The notes under the pieces: model-generated | Told to the model about the DNA's origin: nothing | The model's input: only the letters and a program-made list of their open reading frames with translations | The model's database searches: none | In this document: positions 33,464 to 41,101 of the stretch, one piece after another | How the letters are laid out: each line of letters opens with the position of its first letter | Numbering within the stretch: position 1 is the first letter of the stretch | Source: Collinsella sp. | GTDB lineage: Bacteria > Actinomycetota > Coriobacteriia > Coriobacteriales > Coriobacteriaceae | Assembly: GCA_019413925.1 (NCBI GenBank) | Contig: DXMY01000041.1 | Span: 84,737-148,736 of the forward strand | Reading direction: 5' to 3' | DNA length: 64,000 nt | Translations under genes and position numbers: made by a program

Positions 33464-34393
33464 CTACCCGCTTGCTTCAATGAGCTTTTCAAGGCGCAAA
33501 ACACGGTGATACAAGGCCGACTTCGACAAAGGAGGGTCGGCCATTTCCCCCAAATCACGCAGCGACAGATCGGGATAGCGCTCGCGCAGGTCGCAAAAGA
33601 CTGCCAAGGCGTCCGGAAGCGTGTCGCGCAAACCCCGCTGTTCGAGCTCATCGATCAACGCAAGCTGATGCTGGGCGGCACCCGCACTTCTGGTCTGATT
33701 GGCCAGTTCGGCATTCACGCGACGGTTTACGTCGTTCTTAACCAATTTGACCGCGCGCGCTTCCTCGATCTCGGCAACGCTGCGCTTGGCGCCGACCAGC
33801 TTTAGGAGCTGCTCGATCTCCTCGGCGCTCTTAATGTAGACAGCAAAGGATCCGCGCCGCGCGTTAACGCGCGCATGGACTCCAATCTGCTCCAATAGAT
33901 CGCAAAGTCCCCGGGCATATTGCTCGCCCTGCACCGCGATCTCCAAATGAAAATCGCCGCGTGGATCGGCCACGAAACCGCCGGCGATGAGCGCGCCGCG
34001 GATGTAGGCAAGCCTGCAGCAGGGACGGGCAACGATGTGCCGGGGAACACCGGCGACGAGCCCTCCCCTGCGGTCGAGAATGCCCAGCAGCACCAGAGCC
34101 TTGTCCAGGTCGGGTTGATCGGGCAGGGTAATGAGATAGTTACGGACCTTATGCAAGACCGATTTACGAACGGTGAATTCCGTTTTGAGCTTAAGGATGC
34201 GATGCGTCAGCGTGATCATCGTGCGCGCGACGGCGCCCGTCTCGGTCGCGACCGTCAAACGATACCGCCCGGAGCCGGTCAGCGAAAGTGTGCCGCTCAC
34301 ACGCGTCAGGGCGGCAAGCGTCGACAAATCGCAGTATTCACATTCGGGTTCGCAGCGCGCGAGCTCGTCACGCACCTCGGCGGTAAACGACAT
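33464..34393 (-). CDS. whiA: WhiA-family regulator
   Basis: 309 residues. The N-terminal two-thirds is the LAGLIDADG-like fold (MSFTAEVRDELARCEPECEYCDLSTLAALTRVSG... LAYIRGALIAGGFVADPRG). The C-terminus is a helix-turn-helix (LSLRDLGEMADPPLSKSALYHRVLRLEKL). In Streptomyces it controls sporulation septation; in non-sporulating Gram-positives it affects cell division and segregation. It begins 6 nt after rapZ. The usual intervening yvcK gene is absent here. Confidence 0.94.
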   Translation of the reverse strand: MSFTAEVRDELARCEPECEYCDLSTLAALTRVSGTLSLTGSGRYRLTVATETGAVARTMITLTHRILKLKTEFTVRKSVLHKVRNYLITLPDQPDLDKALVLLGILDRRGGLVAGVPRHIVARPCCRLAYIRGALIAGGFVADPRGDFHLEIAVQGEQYARGLCDLLEQIGVHARVNARRGSFAVYIKSAEEIEQLLKLVGAKRSVAEIEEARAVKLVKNDVNRRVNAELANQTRSAGAAQHQLALIDELEQRGLRDTLPDALAVFCDLRERYPDLSLRDLGEMADPPLSKSALYHRVLRLEKLIEASG

Positions 34394-34399
34394 GCAGAC

Positions 34400-35320
34400 C
34401 TATGCTTTCGTGTTGGCGCGCGACAGGTCGCGATGGGAAATGCTCACGTGATATTGGGCGCCTTCCAAATAACGTGCCGTGGCCTCGGCGATGGCAACGC
34501 TGCGGTGTTGACCGCCCGTACAGCCGATGGCGATAGAAAGCTGCGGCTTGCCCTCCGCGATATAGCCGGGCATGACCGTATCGAGCAGCTGCGTCCAGGC
34601 CTTCCAGAACTCCTGGGTCTTGGGATGGTCCAAAACAAAATCGGAGACCTTTTTATCGAGACCGGTCATGGTGCGCATCTCGGGATCGTAGAACGGATTG
34701 GGCAGGAAGCGAACGTCGATCATAATGTCCGCCTCGACGGGCATGCCGTGCTTAAAGCCAAACGAGAACACGTGAACGTCCATGAGCTGCTGGTCGGACA
34801 GCTCGGAGAACGCCATGCGCAATTTGTTGCGCAGGGCAGAGGTGCGCAGACGGCTCGTGTCGATGATCATATCGGCTCGATCGCGCACGCCCTGCAGCTG
34901 CAGGCGCTCGCGCTGAATCGCATCGGCCGTAGTCTCCCCCGGCTTGGCAATGGGGTGGCGGCGGCGGTTTTCGCTATAACGACGGATCAGCACCTCGTCA
35001 GAGGCCTCGAGAAACACGATGTCACAGCTCATCTCGCGCTCCTCGAGCGCGGCAACGGCATCGAGCAGCTCATCGAACAAGCCCTGGCTGCGCAGGTCGC
35101 AGGTGACGGCAAGATGCCTGCCCACGCCCGTATTGATGCCGACGAGCTCGGCAAGCGGGGCGATCAGACGCGGAGGCAAGTTGTCGATGCAAAAATAGCC
35201 CATGTCCTCGAACACATGCATGGCCTGCGTTCGGCCCGATCCGGACATTCCGGTGATGATGACGATATCGGGGATGCGCTCCGAGCGCTCCGCCGCATCC
35301 ATGGCATCTCCCTTTTGCAT
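34400..35320 (-). CDS. rapZ: RapZ/YvcJ-family nucleotide-binding protein
   Basis: 306 residues. The P-loop reads GMSGSGRT, with Arg replacing the Walker Lys, as in actinobacterial members. DNLPP follows, and the C-terminal domain has IGCTGGQHRSVAIAE and SHRDL. In E. coli RapZ guides GlmY/GlmZ turnover to match glucosamine-6-phosphate synthesis; in Gram-positives the role is less clear. The ATG at 35320 is preceded by GGAGG. A terminator at 35331-35367 isolates it from the sialic-acid genes upstream. Confidence 0.93.
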   Translation of the reverse strand: MQKGDAMDAAERSERIPDIVIITGMSGSGRTQAMHVFEDMGYFCIDNLPPRLIAPLAELVGINTGVGRHLAVTCDLRSQGLFDELLDAVAALEEREMSCDIVFLEASDEVLIRRYSENRRRHPIAKPGETTADAIQRERLQLQGVRDRADMIIDTSRLRTSALRNKLRMAFSELSDQQLMDVHVFSFGFKHGMPVEADIMIDVRFLPNPFYDPEMRTMTGLDKKVSDFVLDHPKTQEFWKAWTQLLDTVMPGYIAEGKPQLSIAIGCTGGQHRSVAIAEATARYLEGAQYHVSISHRDLSRANTKA

Positions 35321-35330
35321 GTGTGCCTCC

Positions 35331-35367
35331 TAAAACAAGCGCGGGACCCGGCCAGCGGATCCCGCGC
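35331..35367 (-). terminator. Intrinsic terminator of the sialic-acid operon
   Basis: An 8-bp stem GCGCGGGA/TCCCGCGC (35360-35367 with 35339-35346) followed by TTGTTTTA on the minus strand, between nanE and rapZ. Confidence 0.75.
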
Positions 35368-35418
35368 GATCAATTGCCTTTATTGAGTATACCGCCCCAA
35401 GCGGATACGAGGCCTGTC

Positions 35419-36105
35419 TTACGCCTCAAGCGCAGCCTTGAACCAACTTGTAATACTCGTGGGGTGCGTGATGGCGGTGCCGACGACAACGGCCCATGCG
35501 CCAGCATCGATCGCGGCGCGGGCCTCCTCGGGCGTGTGCACGCGGCCCTCGCAGATGATGGGAAGACCGGGGAATTCCTCGGTCGCCTGACGCAGAAGCG
35601 GCAGATCGGGGCCATCGGCCATGGTGCAGTCGATAGCGGCAACACCATGAGAAAGCGTGGTGGACACCAGGTCGAAGCCCGTGTCGACAGCACGACGAAT
35701 ATCCTCGATGGTGGCACAGTCGGCCATCAGGAGCACGCCCTCCTCGTGCAGCGGACGGAAGGTGTCCTCGACGGTCTTGCCATCGGGACGCGGGCGATCG
35801 GTGGCGTCAATCGCCACGATATCGGCACCGGCGGCAACGCAGGCGCGAGCGTGGCGCAGCGTCGGCGTGATGTAGACGCCCTCGTGCCCATCCTTCCACA
35901 AGCCGATGACGGGGACCTCGCAGCGGCCCTTAATGGCGGCGATGTCGGCAAGGCCCTGGCAGCGAATGGCGGCGGCGCCGCCGAGCTCGCAAGCACGAGA
36001 CATTTGAGCCATGGTCTCGGGCGTGCGAAGCGGCTCGCCCATATACGCCTGAACGCTCACGACGAGCTTGCCCTTCAGGGATTGAATCAAAGGATCGACG
36101 GTCAT
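35419..36105 (-). CDS. nanE: N-acetylmannosamine-6-phosphate 2-epimerase
   Basis: 228 residues, a TIM-barrel enzyme converting ManNAc-6-P to GlcNAc-6-P. Family signatures include LVVSVQAYMGEPL at the start, GLWKDGHEGVYITPT, IVAIDATDRPRP and LPIICEGRVHTPEEA. I chose the ATG at 36105 (MTVDPLIQSL), preceded by AAAGG. It is the last gene of the sialic-acid set, after nanA and the ROK kinase. No nagA or nagB is in the window. A long inverted repeat sits just upstream. Confidence 0.93.
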   Translation of the reverse strand: MTVDPLIQSLKGKLVVSVQAYMGEPLRTPETMAQMSRACELGGAAAIRCQGLADIAAIKGRCEVPVIGLWKDGHEGVYITPTLRHARACVAAGADIVAIDATDRPRPDGKTVEDTFRPLHEEGVLLMADCATIEDIRRAVDTGFDLVSTTLSHGVAAIDCTMADGPDLPLLRQATEEFPGLPIICEGRVHTPEEARAAIDAGAWAVVVGTAITHPTSITSWFKAALEA

Positions 36106-36130
36106 GTTCGACTCAACCTTTCTCAAAACA

Positions 36131-36229
36131 GCCTTCTGAGACACCGCACCTTGACGTTCAAACCGTCGCTCGCGTACCGAAGTACGCTTCGCTCTTCTTT
36201 CACGTCAATCTGCGGCACCTCAGAAGGCG
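36131..36229. repeat. Long nested inverted repeat, element 6 (shared core)
   Basis: Arms 36131-36159 and 36201-36229 pair over about 29 bp with symmetric 2- and 3-base interior mismatches. The tip is a perfect hairpin, GCGTAC (36172-36177), CGAA, GTACGC (36182-36187). About 45 bp around the tip match the minus strand of the element at 17472-17578, so these two are copies of one repeat core. It fills the gap between the ROK kinase gene and nanE. Confidence 0.82.
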
Positions 36230-36245
36230 CACTTGGTAGTTATGC

Positions 36246-37211
36246 TTACTTCAACGATGCAAGAAGGTGTTCGGCGGCACCGATGAGCGGAGCATCGCCC
36301 TCCAGAGAACCGATGAGGATCGGCGTGTCCTGAAGCGGATCGAGCGCCTGGCTGGCATAGCCCTCGTGCACCGAATCCTTCCACGTCTGTGAACGCCAAT
36401 CGGGACCTTGGTGAATCACGCCGCCCGAAAGCACGATGACCTCAGGATCCAAGATGTTGGCAAGCGAGCCCAAGCTGGCGCCCAGCGCAAAGCCGGCGTC
36501 ATGGATGACCTCGGTCGCCTTTGCGTCGCCTGCACGGCACAGGTCGTTCACATCGCGACCGACCGAAGGACGGCTGGGGTCGACGCGACCAAAGCGCTCA
36601 TCGTACATACGACCAATGGAAGTGCCCGAAGCAACCGACTCAAGATGACCAGAACGTCCGCAGGCGCAGGGAATGCCGGCGGCAGCCGAGCACTCGATGT
36701 GGCCCATATGACCGGCAGCACCATGGAAGCCCTGCATCACGCGGCCGTTCTCGACATATGCGCCGCCGATGCCCGTGCCGATGCCCAGGCACAAGACGGA
36801 GAACTTGCCCTTGCCGACGCCCCAGTGGGCCTCGCCCAGAGCATGAGCCTGCACGTCGCCCACAACGGCAACGGGGAGACCAAGGTCCTCGCGTAGACGC
36901 GGCCCCAACTGAACGCCGGACCAGCCGGGCATAATCTCGTTGGCATACGCGATGGCGCCCGTCTTGGGGTCGACGACACCGGCAGCGCCGATGCCAACTC
37001 CGAGGACCTCGACATCGGGATTTGCTTCAAGAGCTGCCTTGATAGACGCCTCGATGCGCTGGAAGACCGCTTCGCCACCCTCCTGGGCCTCGGTGGGAAC
37101 CTCAGCCTCAAAAACGGGATGGGGCACACCGCCGTCAGCCGGGTACTCCATGATGGCAGTCGCGATCTTAGTTCCGCCGATATCGACAGAGCAGACGTAC
37201 TTGTTCTCCAT
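36246..37211 (-). CDS. nanK: ROK-family sugar kinase, probable N-acetylmannosamine kinase
   Basis: 321 residues. The N-terminal phosphate-binding loop is VDIGGTKIA, the ROK signature includes GTGIGGAYVENGRVMQGFHGAAGHMGHIE, and the zinc motif is CACGRSGHLE. ROK members phosphorylate glucose, GlcNAc or ManNAc; the position between nanA and nanE argues for ManNAc to ManNAc-6-P. AAGGAG precedes the ATG at 37211. Glucokinase activity cannot be excluded from sequence. Confidence 0.85.
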   Translation of the reverse strand: MENKYVCSVDIGGTKIATAIMEYPADGGVPHPVFEAEVPTEAQEGGEAVFQRIEASIKAALEANPDVEVLGVGIGAAGVVDPKTGAIAYANEIMPGWSGVQLGPRLREDLGLPVAVVGDVQAHALGEAHWGVGKGKFSVLCLGIGTGIGGAYVENGRVMQGFHGAAGHMGHIECSAAAGIPCACGRSGHLESVASGTSIGRMYDERFGRVDPSRPSVGRDVNDLCRAGDAKATEVIHDAGFALGASLGSLANILDPEVIVLSGGVIHQGPDWRSQTWKDSVHEGYASQALDPLQDTPILIGSLEGDAPLIGAAEHLLASLK

Positions 37212-37286
37212 GTCGTTCTCCTTCGGAGACAAAAACAACTACAGGAAATGCGCCGTCAGGCTAGCCGTCACAGCGCGGTAAAGGTT

Positions 37287-37381
37287 TTCCAGGTGCCCGA
37301 GATCGCCGAGAAACCGTGCGGCCATTGACCTAATGGGTCATGGCCGCACGGTTGAACGGCGAGGTCGGGTGCCTGGGGAAG
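37287..37381. repeat. Long inverted repeat, element 7 (after nanA)
   Basis: A hairpin of about 44-47 bp per arm (37287-37330 and 37335-37381) with a TAAT loop. The innermost 14 bp, AACCGTGCGGCCAT and its complement, are perfect, and the rest is broken only by small interior loops. It begins 3 bp after the nanA stop codon. Confidence 0.88.
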
Positions 37382-37383
37382 CT

Positions 37384-38304
37384 TTACAGGAGACCGTTGT
37401 CCTGGAGGACCTTCTTAATCGCCTCGACGTTTTCACCGGTCATGGCCTTCACCGGGCGCGGCATGGTCGGGCTGTCGAAGATGCCCATGAGGTTCATAGC
37501 GGTCTTGAAGGCGCCGACGCCACCGGCATAGCCCTGGACGCCCGAGGTGACATCCCAGATGTGCGAAATCTCATTGAGGCGATCCTGCTCGGCCTTGACG
37601 GTAGCCCAGTCACCAGCCTGAGCGGCCTTCCACTGACGAACGTAGCCCTCGGGCTCAACGTTGGCGAGGCCCGGGACGGAACCGTCGGCGCCACCGAGAT
37701 AGGCACCGTCGACGACGACCTCATGGCCGGTAAGGATGCTCATCGGATGGCCGTTCTTCTCGTTCTCCTGAATGAGGTAGCGGAACGAGATGTCATCGCC
37801 CGAGGAATCCTTGACGCCAGCCAGGACGCCCTCGGCGCCGAGCTTAGCAAGGAGCTTCCAGGGGAGCTTGGTGTGAACGCACACGGGAATGTCATAGGCG
37901 AAGATGGGCAGGTCGAGCTCCTCGTGCAGGATGCGGAAATGCTCCTCAACCTCGGTCATGCCCTGCAGGGCATAGAACGGGCAGGTGGCGACGAGCGCAT
38001 CGGCGCCCAGCTCCTGAGCGACCTTGCCGTGCTCGATCATGCGCTCGGTCTCGGTATCGATGATGCCGACCAAGACGGGCACGCGGTGGTCGACGATGCG
38101 GACGGCCTCGGCGATGATCTGGCGACGACGCTCGTCGGTGGAGAAAACGACCTCACCCGAAGAGCCCAAGAAGAACAGGCCATCGACGCCGGCGTCGATC
38201 ATGCGGTTGATGCTGCGCTCAAAGGAGGCAACGTCGAGCTGGTGGTCTTCGGTATCGGGAACAACGACGGGAGGGATAACGCCGGTGAATTTCTGAGTTG
38301 CCAC
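37384..38304 (-). CDS. nanA: N-acetylneuraminate lyase (DapA/NanA family)
   Basis: 306 residues, a TIM-barrel class I aldolase. The Schiff-base Lys is K164 in GVKDSSGD, the catalytic Tyr is Y136 in YDIPVCV, and the GSSGE motif (47-51) binds the carboxylate. The family includes dihydrodipicolinate synthase; the neighbouring kinase, epimerase and importer favour cleavage of sialic acid to ManNAc and pyruvate. The start is GTG at 38304 with AAGGAG at a good spacing. Confidence 0.86.
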   Translation of the reverse strand: MATQKFTGVIPPVVVPDTEDHQLDVASFERSINRMIDAGVDGLFFLGSSGEVVFSTDERRRQIIAEAVRIVDHRVPVLVGIIDTETERMIEHGKVAQELGADALVATCPFYALQGMTEVEEHFRILHEELDLPIFAYDIPVCVHTKLPWKLLAKLGAEGVLAGVKDSSGDDISFRYLIQENEKNGHPMSILTGHEVVVDGAYLGGADGSVPGLANVEPEGYVRQWKAAQAGDWATVKAEQDRLNEISHIWDVTSGVQGYAGGVGAFKTAMNLMGIFDSPTMPRPVKAMTGENVEAIKKVLQDNGLL

Positions 38305-38372
38305 AAGAATCTCCTTAGTTGTCTGGCGGGCGGCCCTATGCCACCCACTCTTGTTGGCAGTGTCCAGGCCGT

Positions 38373-39223
38373 CTAGGCCAAAGAACACGGATAGAACGTT
38401 TGGTTAAAGAAGTCGACGACTTCGTTTTCGAACGCATTGATGCGCTCGTGAGCGTATTGGTATAGATGATATGCCTCCGGTCACACTCAAGACCGTTGAA
38501 TACGGCAAACTGGCCCTTGGGATCGCTCACGGTATCCATGAGCGATGTGCCCATGAGCACCGAGCCACGAACCCGAGACGACAGTGTCTCGAGACCGCTG
38601 GGAAGCGGATTGGCAACCGCCGTGCAGGCAAAGCCCTGCTCGTCTAGAGCAGAAACCGCCAGCGCGACTCCGCCGCCAAGACCCTCGCCCCATGCAAAGA
38701 TGCGGTCGGGGTCCATGCCATCAAGATTGCGCGCAACTTTCGCCATCGCGCAACCCCAACGGACGCGCTCAACAAAGGCGGGCGAGGTAATCCCCTGCTG
38801 CAGATCGCTGGATCCAATCACTTCATCGTCCAGCGCAAGCACGGCATATCCCATGGCGGCAAACCTCGTCATGTGATGCCATCCCCGCACGGGTCGGTCG
38901 ATGTCATGGAACATCAGGCACAGCGGAACAAGCTCGGATTTTCGGGCGCAACCAGAGGGCTCAATCAAACGGCCATGCACGACGTGCCCGCCGAGCTCAA
39001 AGGAAACCTCGGAGTAGCGCGCGCACGGATTGGCGAAATCAATCGCCGTAACGGTCAGCCCGCAAACCTCAAGGTCCGAAGCGGCTGTCTCCAACTCGGA
39101 AACATCCGCAGAAGCATCGCCGCACCAATCCCGGAAATCAGAGAGCCTTGACGAAACCGTCCCAGGAATCCCCGCAAGCTCGGGGATTATCAGCTCATTG
39201 ACATTGCTCTCGCACTTAGACAT
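38373..39223 (-). pseudogene. Decayed acetyl-esterase (AXE1-type) paralog with frameshift
   Basis: The reading frame from 39223 resembles the neighbouring AXE1-type hydrolase but is damaged twice. First, the nucleophile motif GxSxG reads GEGLG, with Gly181 where the Ser should be. Second, near 38460 the frame shifts: the remaining C-terminus, including YAHERINAF with the expected catalytic His, continues in the -1 frame from 38459 to a TAG at 38373-38375. Without the shift the chain ends in an unrelated basic tail at 38336. It overlaps the start of nothing downstream and starts 8 bp inside the end of the intact gene. A sequencing error could explain the shift but not the Ser loss. Confidence 0.75.
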
Positions 39224-40193
39224 GAGCCTCCCCTCCCTTGCAGAAAAACGGAATGATCAGATCGTCAAAATCCTGAATCTCCTCGTGGCCAAAGCCTTCA
39301 AAGAACTCATGACGCTTTTCACAGGTCAGGTTATTGTAGACTGCAAACTGCGTCGCCGGAGGACAGACGATATCGGCTGTGCCCGTGCCAAACAGCACGG
39401 GGCATTTGACCATGGGGGCAAAGTTCTTGGAATCGAAGTACGCCAGCTTGGCATAGGCCTCGTCAATACGAGTCGAGTCCTCGTCAAACCAGCGAGACCA
39501 ATAGCGCAGGCCCTCGTAGGCAATGTCGTCGGCATCCAAATCCCAGACCAGGCGGAAATCCGACAGGAAGGGATAGAGGATGGCGGCGCGATTGATAAGC
39601 TCGCTGTTAAGTGCACAGGTCGCAATGCCCAAACCGCCGCCCTGCGATGCGCCGTTCACAAACACACGGGCAAGATCGATGCCCTCGAGCTCACGAACAA
39701 TACGGCAAAGAATGCGGATATCTTGGTGCAAGCGGACATAGTAGAGGTTGGCCGGGTCGCCGTCGATACCGGCGACGATATGGCCCGCGACCGTCGTGCC
39801 CTCAAATCCACCAATGTCCTCGGACGGGCCTCCTTGGCCAGGACAATCGAGAGCAATGAGCGCCATGCCCATGCCCGCAAACGACGCCTGCTCAAACCAG
39901 CTGCGGCTTGCACCCGGATACCCATGGAACTGAAGTACCAATGGCACGGGCTCGTCCGAGACAGGTTTAAGGTACTTGGCGTGCAGGCGAGCGCCGCACA
40001 TGCCGGTATACCAGAGATCGAAAAGCTGGCAGGTCACGGCATCGGTGACCGATGCCGCCTCGATCGCATAGTCAAGCCCGACGGCGTCAGCCTCGGCCAT
40101 GCGATCCTTCCAAAAGAGATCGAAATCTGATGGACGGGGCATAGCGCCTCGATATTCACCAAATTGATGTTGTAGCTCCTGAGCACTTGGCAT
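39216..40193 (-). CDS. Acetyl-esterase/cephalosporin-C deacetylase-family hydrolase (AXE1)
   Basis: 325 residues, alpha/beta hydrolase fold. The catalytic triad is readable: S183 in NGASQGGG, D274 in GTADIVCPP and H303 in FGHEE. The oxyanion-hole region is QFHGYPG. Its place in the sialic-acid operon suggests it removes O-acetyl groups from sialic acid before NanA; AXE1-type genes occur in other sialic-acid loci such as that of Streptococcus pneumoniae. No signal peptide is seen, so deacetylation would happen after import. The ATG at 40193 has only a distant AAAGG upstream. The following paralog overlaps its end by 8 bp. Confidence 0.85.
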   Translation of the reverse strand: MPSAQELQHQFGEYRGAMPRPSDFDLFWKDRMAEADAVGLDYAIEAASVTDAVTCQLFDLWYTGMCGARLHAKYLKPVSDEPVPLVLQFHGYPGASRSWFEQASFAGMGMALIALDCPGQGGPSEDIGGFEGTTVAGHIVAGIDGDPANLYYVRLHQDIRILCRIVRELEGIDLARVFVNGASQGGGLGIATCALNSELINRAAILYPFLSDFRLVWDLDADDIAYEGLRYWSRWFDEDSTRIDEAYAKLAYFDSKNFAPMVKCPVLFGTGTADIVCPPATQFAVYNNLTCEKRHEFFEGFGHEEIQDFDDLIIPFFCKGGEAHV

Positions 40194-40229
40194 GGCTCGT
40201 GAACCCAACCTTTCGAAATCGCAACGGAG

Positions 40230-40257
40230 GTGCGCCCGGCAAGGGAACCGGGCGCAC
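40230..40257 (-). terminator. Stem-loop between the transporter and esterase genes
   Basis: A perfect 10-bp stem, GTGCGCCCGG/CCGGGCGCAC, with an 8-nt loop and no U-tract. It probably sets relative mRNA levels within the operon and is not a full stop. Confidence 0.6.
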
Positions 40258-40273
40258 GGGAGGGAAAGCGAAG

Positions 40274-41101
40274 TTACTCGCCGAGCTTGGGATGCAGCAG
40301 CGACGGTGCAGCGCCGAGCAGCATCTTGGTGTAGGGGTCTCGAGGATGCTGGAAAACCTGCTTGGCCTCGCCCTGCTCGACGATCTTGCCGCCATTCATG
40401 ACGATGATGTCGTCAGAGATATAGCGGACCGTCTGGATGTCATGGCTGATGAACACCATGGCCAGGCCGAGCTCCTTCTTAAGGTCGGTCAGCAGGTTCA
40501 GAATCTGCGCGCGGACCGAAACGTCCAGAGCCGAGGTGGGCTCGTCGGCGATGATGGCATCGGGGTTCAGCGACAGGGCACGGGCAATTGCGACGCGCTG
40601 GCGCTGGCCGCCCGAAAGCTGGCCGGGGAGAACCTCGGCGGCGGAGCTGGGTAGACCGGTGAGCTCCAAGAGCTCCTTGACGCGCTTCTCCTGCTCGGCC
40701 TCGGTACCCAGGTTGTGGACGCGCATGGGGTCGAGCAGTTGCTCGCGAACGACCATGCGGGGGTTGAGCGCCGTGGCCGGGTTCTGGAACACGACCGAGA
40801 TGACGCGACCCATGTGGCGACGGTCCTCGGCGGTACGTTTGGTAACGTCCTTGCCCTTAAAGTAGACCTTGCCGCTCGTGGGGGCCTGCAGGCCGCACAT
40901 GACGTTGGCGGTGGTGGACTTTCCGCAACCGGACTCACCGACGATGCCGATGGTCTGTCCGGGCATGAGCTTAATCGTTACACCCTGGACGGCGTGAACC
41001 AGGTTGGGGTGCAGAATCGAGCCGGTACGGGTCCTAAAGGTGACGTGGACGTCATCAAGGAAGATGATCGGCTCGACGCCGTTGACTGCGGTCTCGCTCA
41101 T
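40274..41101 (-). CDS. satD: Sialic-acid ABC transporter, ATP-binding protein (SatD-like)
   Basis: 275 residues of the OppF/DppF class. Walker A is GESGCGKST, the signature is LSGGQRQR and Walker B is AIIADEPTSALD. It lacks the longer Cys-containing C-terminal extension of OppF at 21943-22971. The ATG directly follows the stop codon of the permease-ATPase fusion gene. It would be the second ATPase of a SatABCD/SiaEFGI-type sialic-acid importer. Confidence 0.85.
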   Translation of the reverse strand: MSETAVNGVEPIIFLDDVHVTFRTRTGSILHPNLVHAVQGVTIKLMPGQTIGIVGESGCGKSTTANVMCGLQAPTSGKVYFKGKDVTKRTAEDRRHMGRVISVVFQNPATALNPRMVVREQLLDPMRVHNLGTEAEQEKRVKELLELTGLPSSAAEVLPGQLSGGQRQRVAIARALSLNPDAIIADEPTSALDVSVRAQILNLLTDLKKELGLAMVFISHDIQTVRYISDDIIVMNGGKIVEQGEAKQVFQHPRDPYTKMLLGAAPSLLHPKLGE

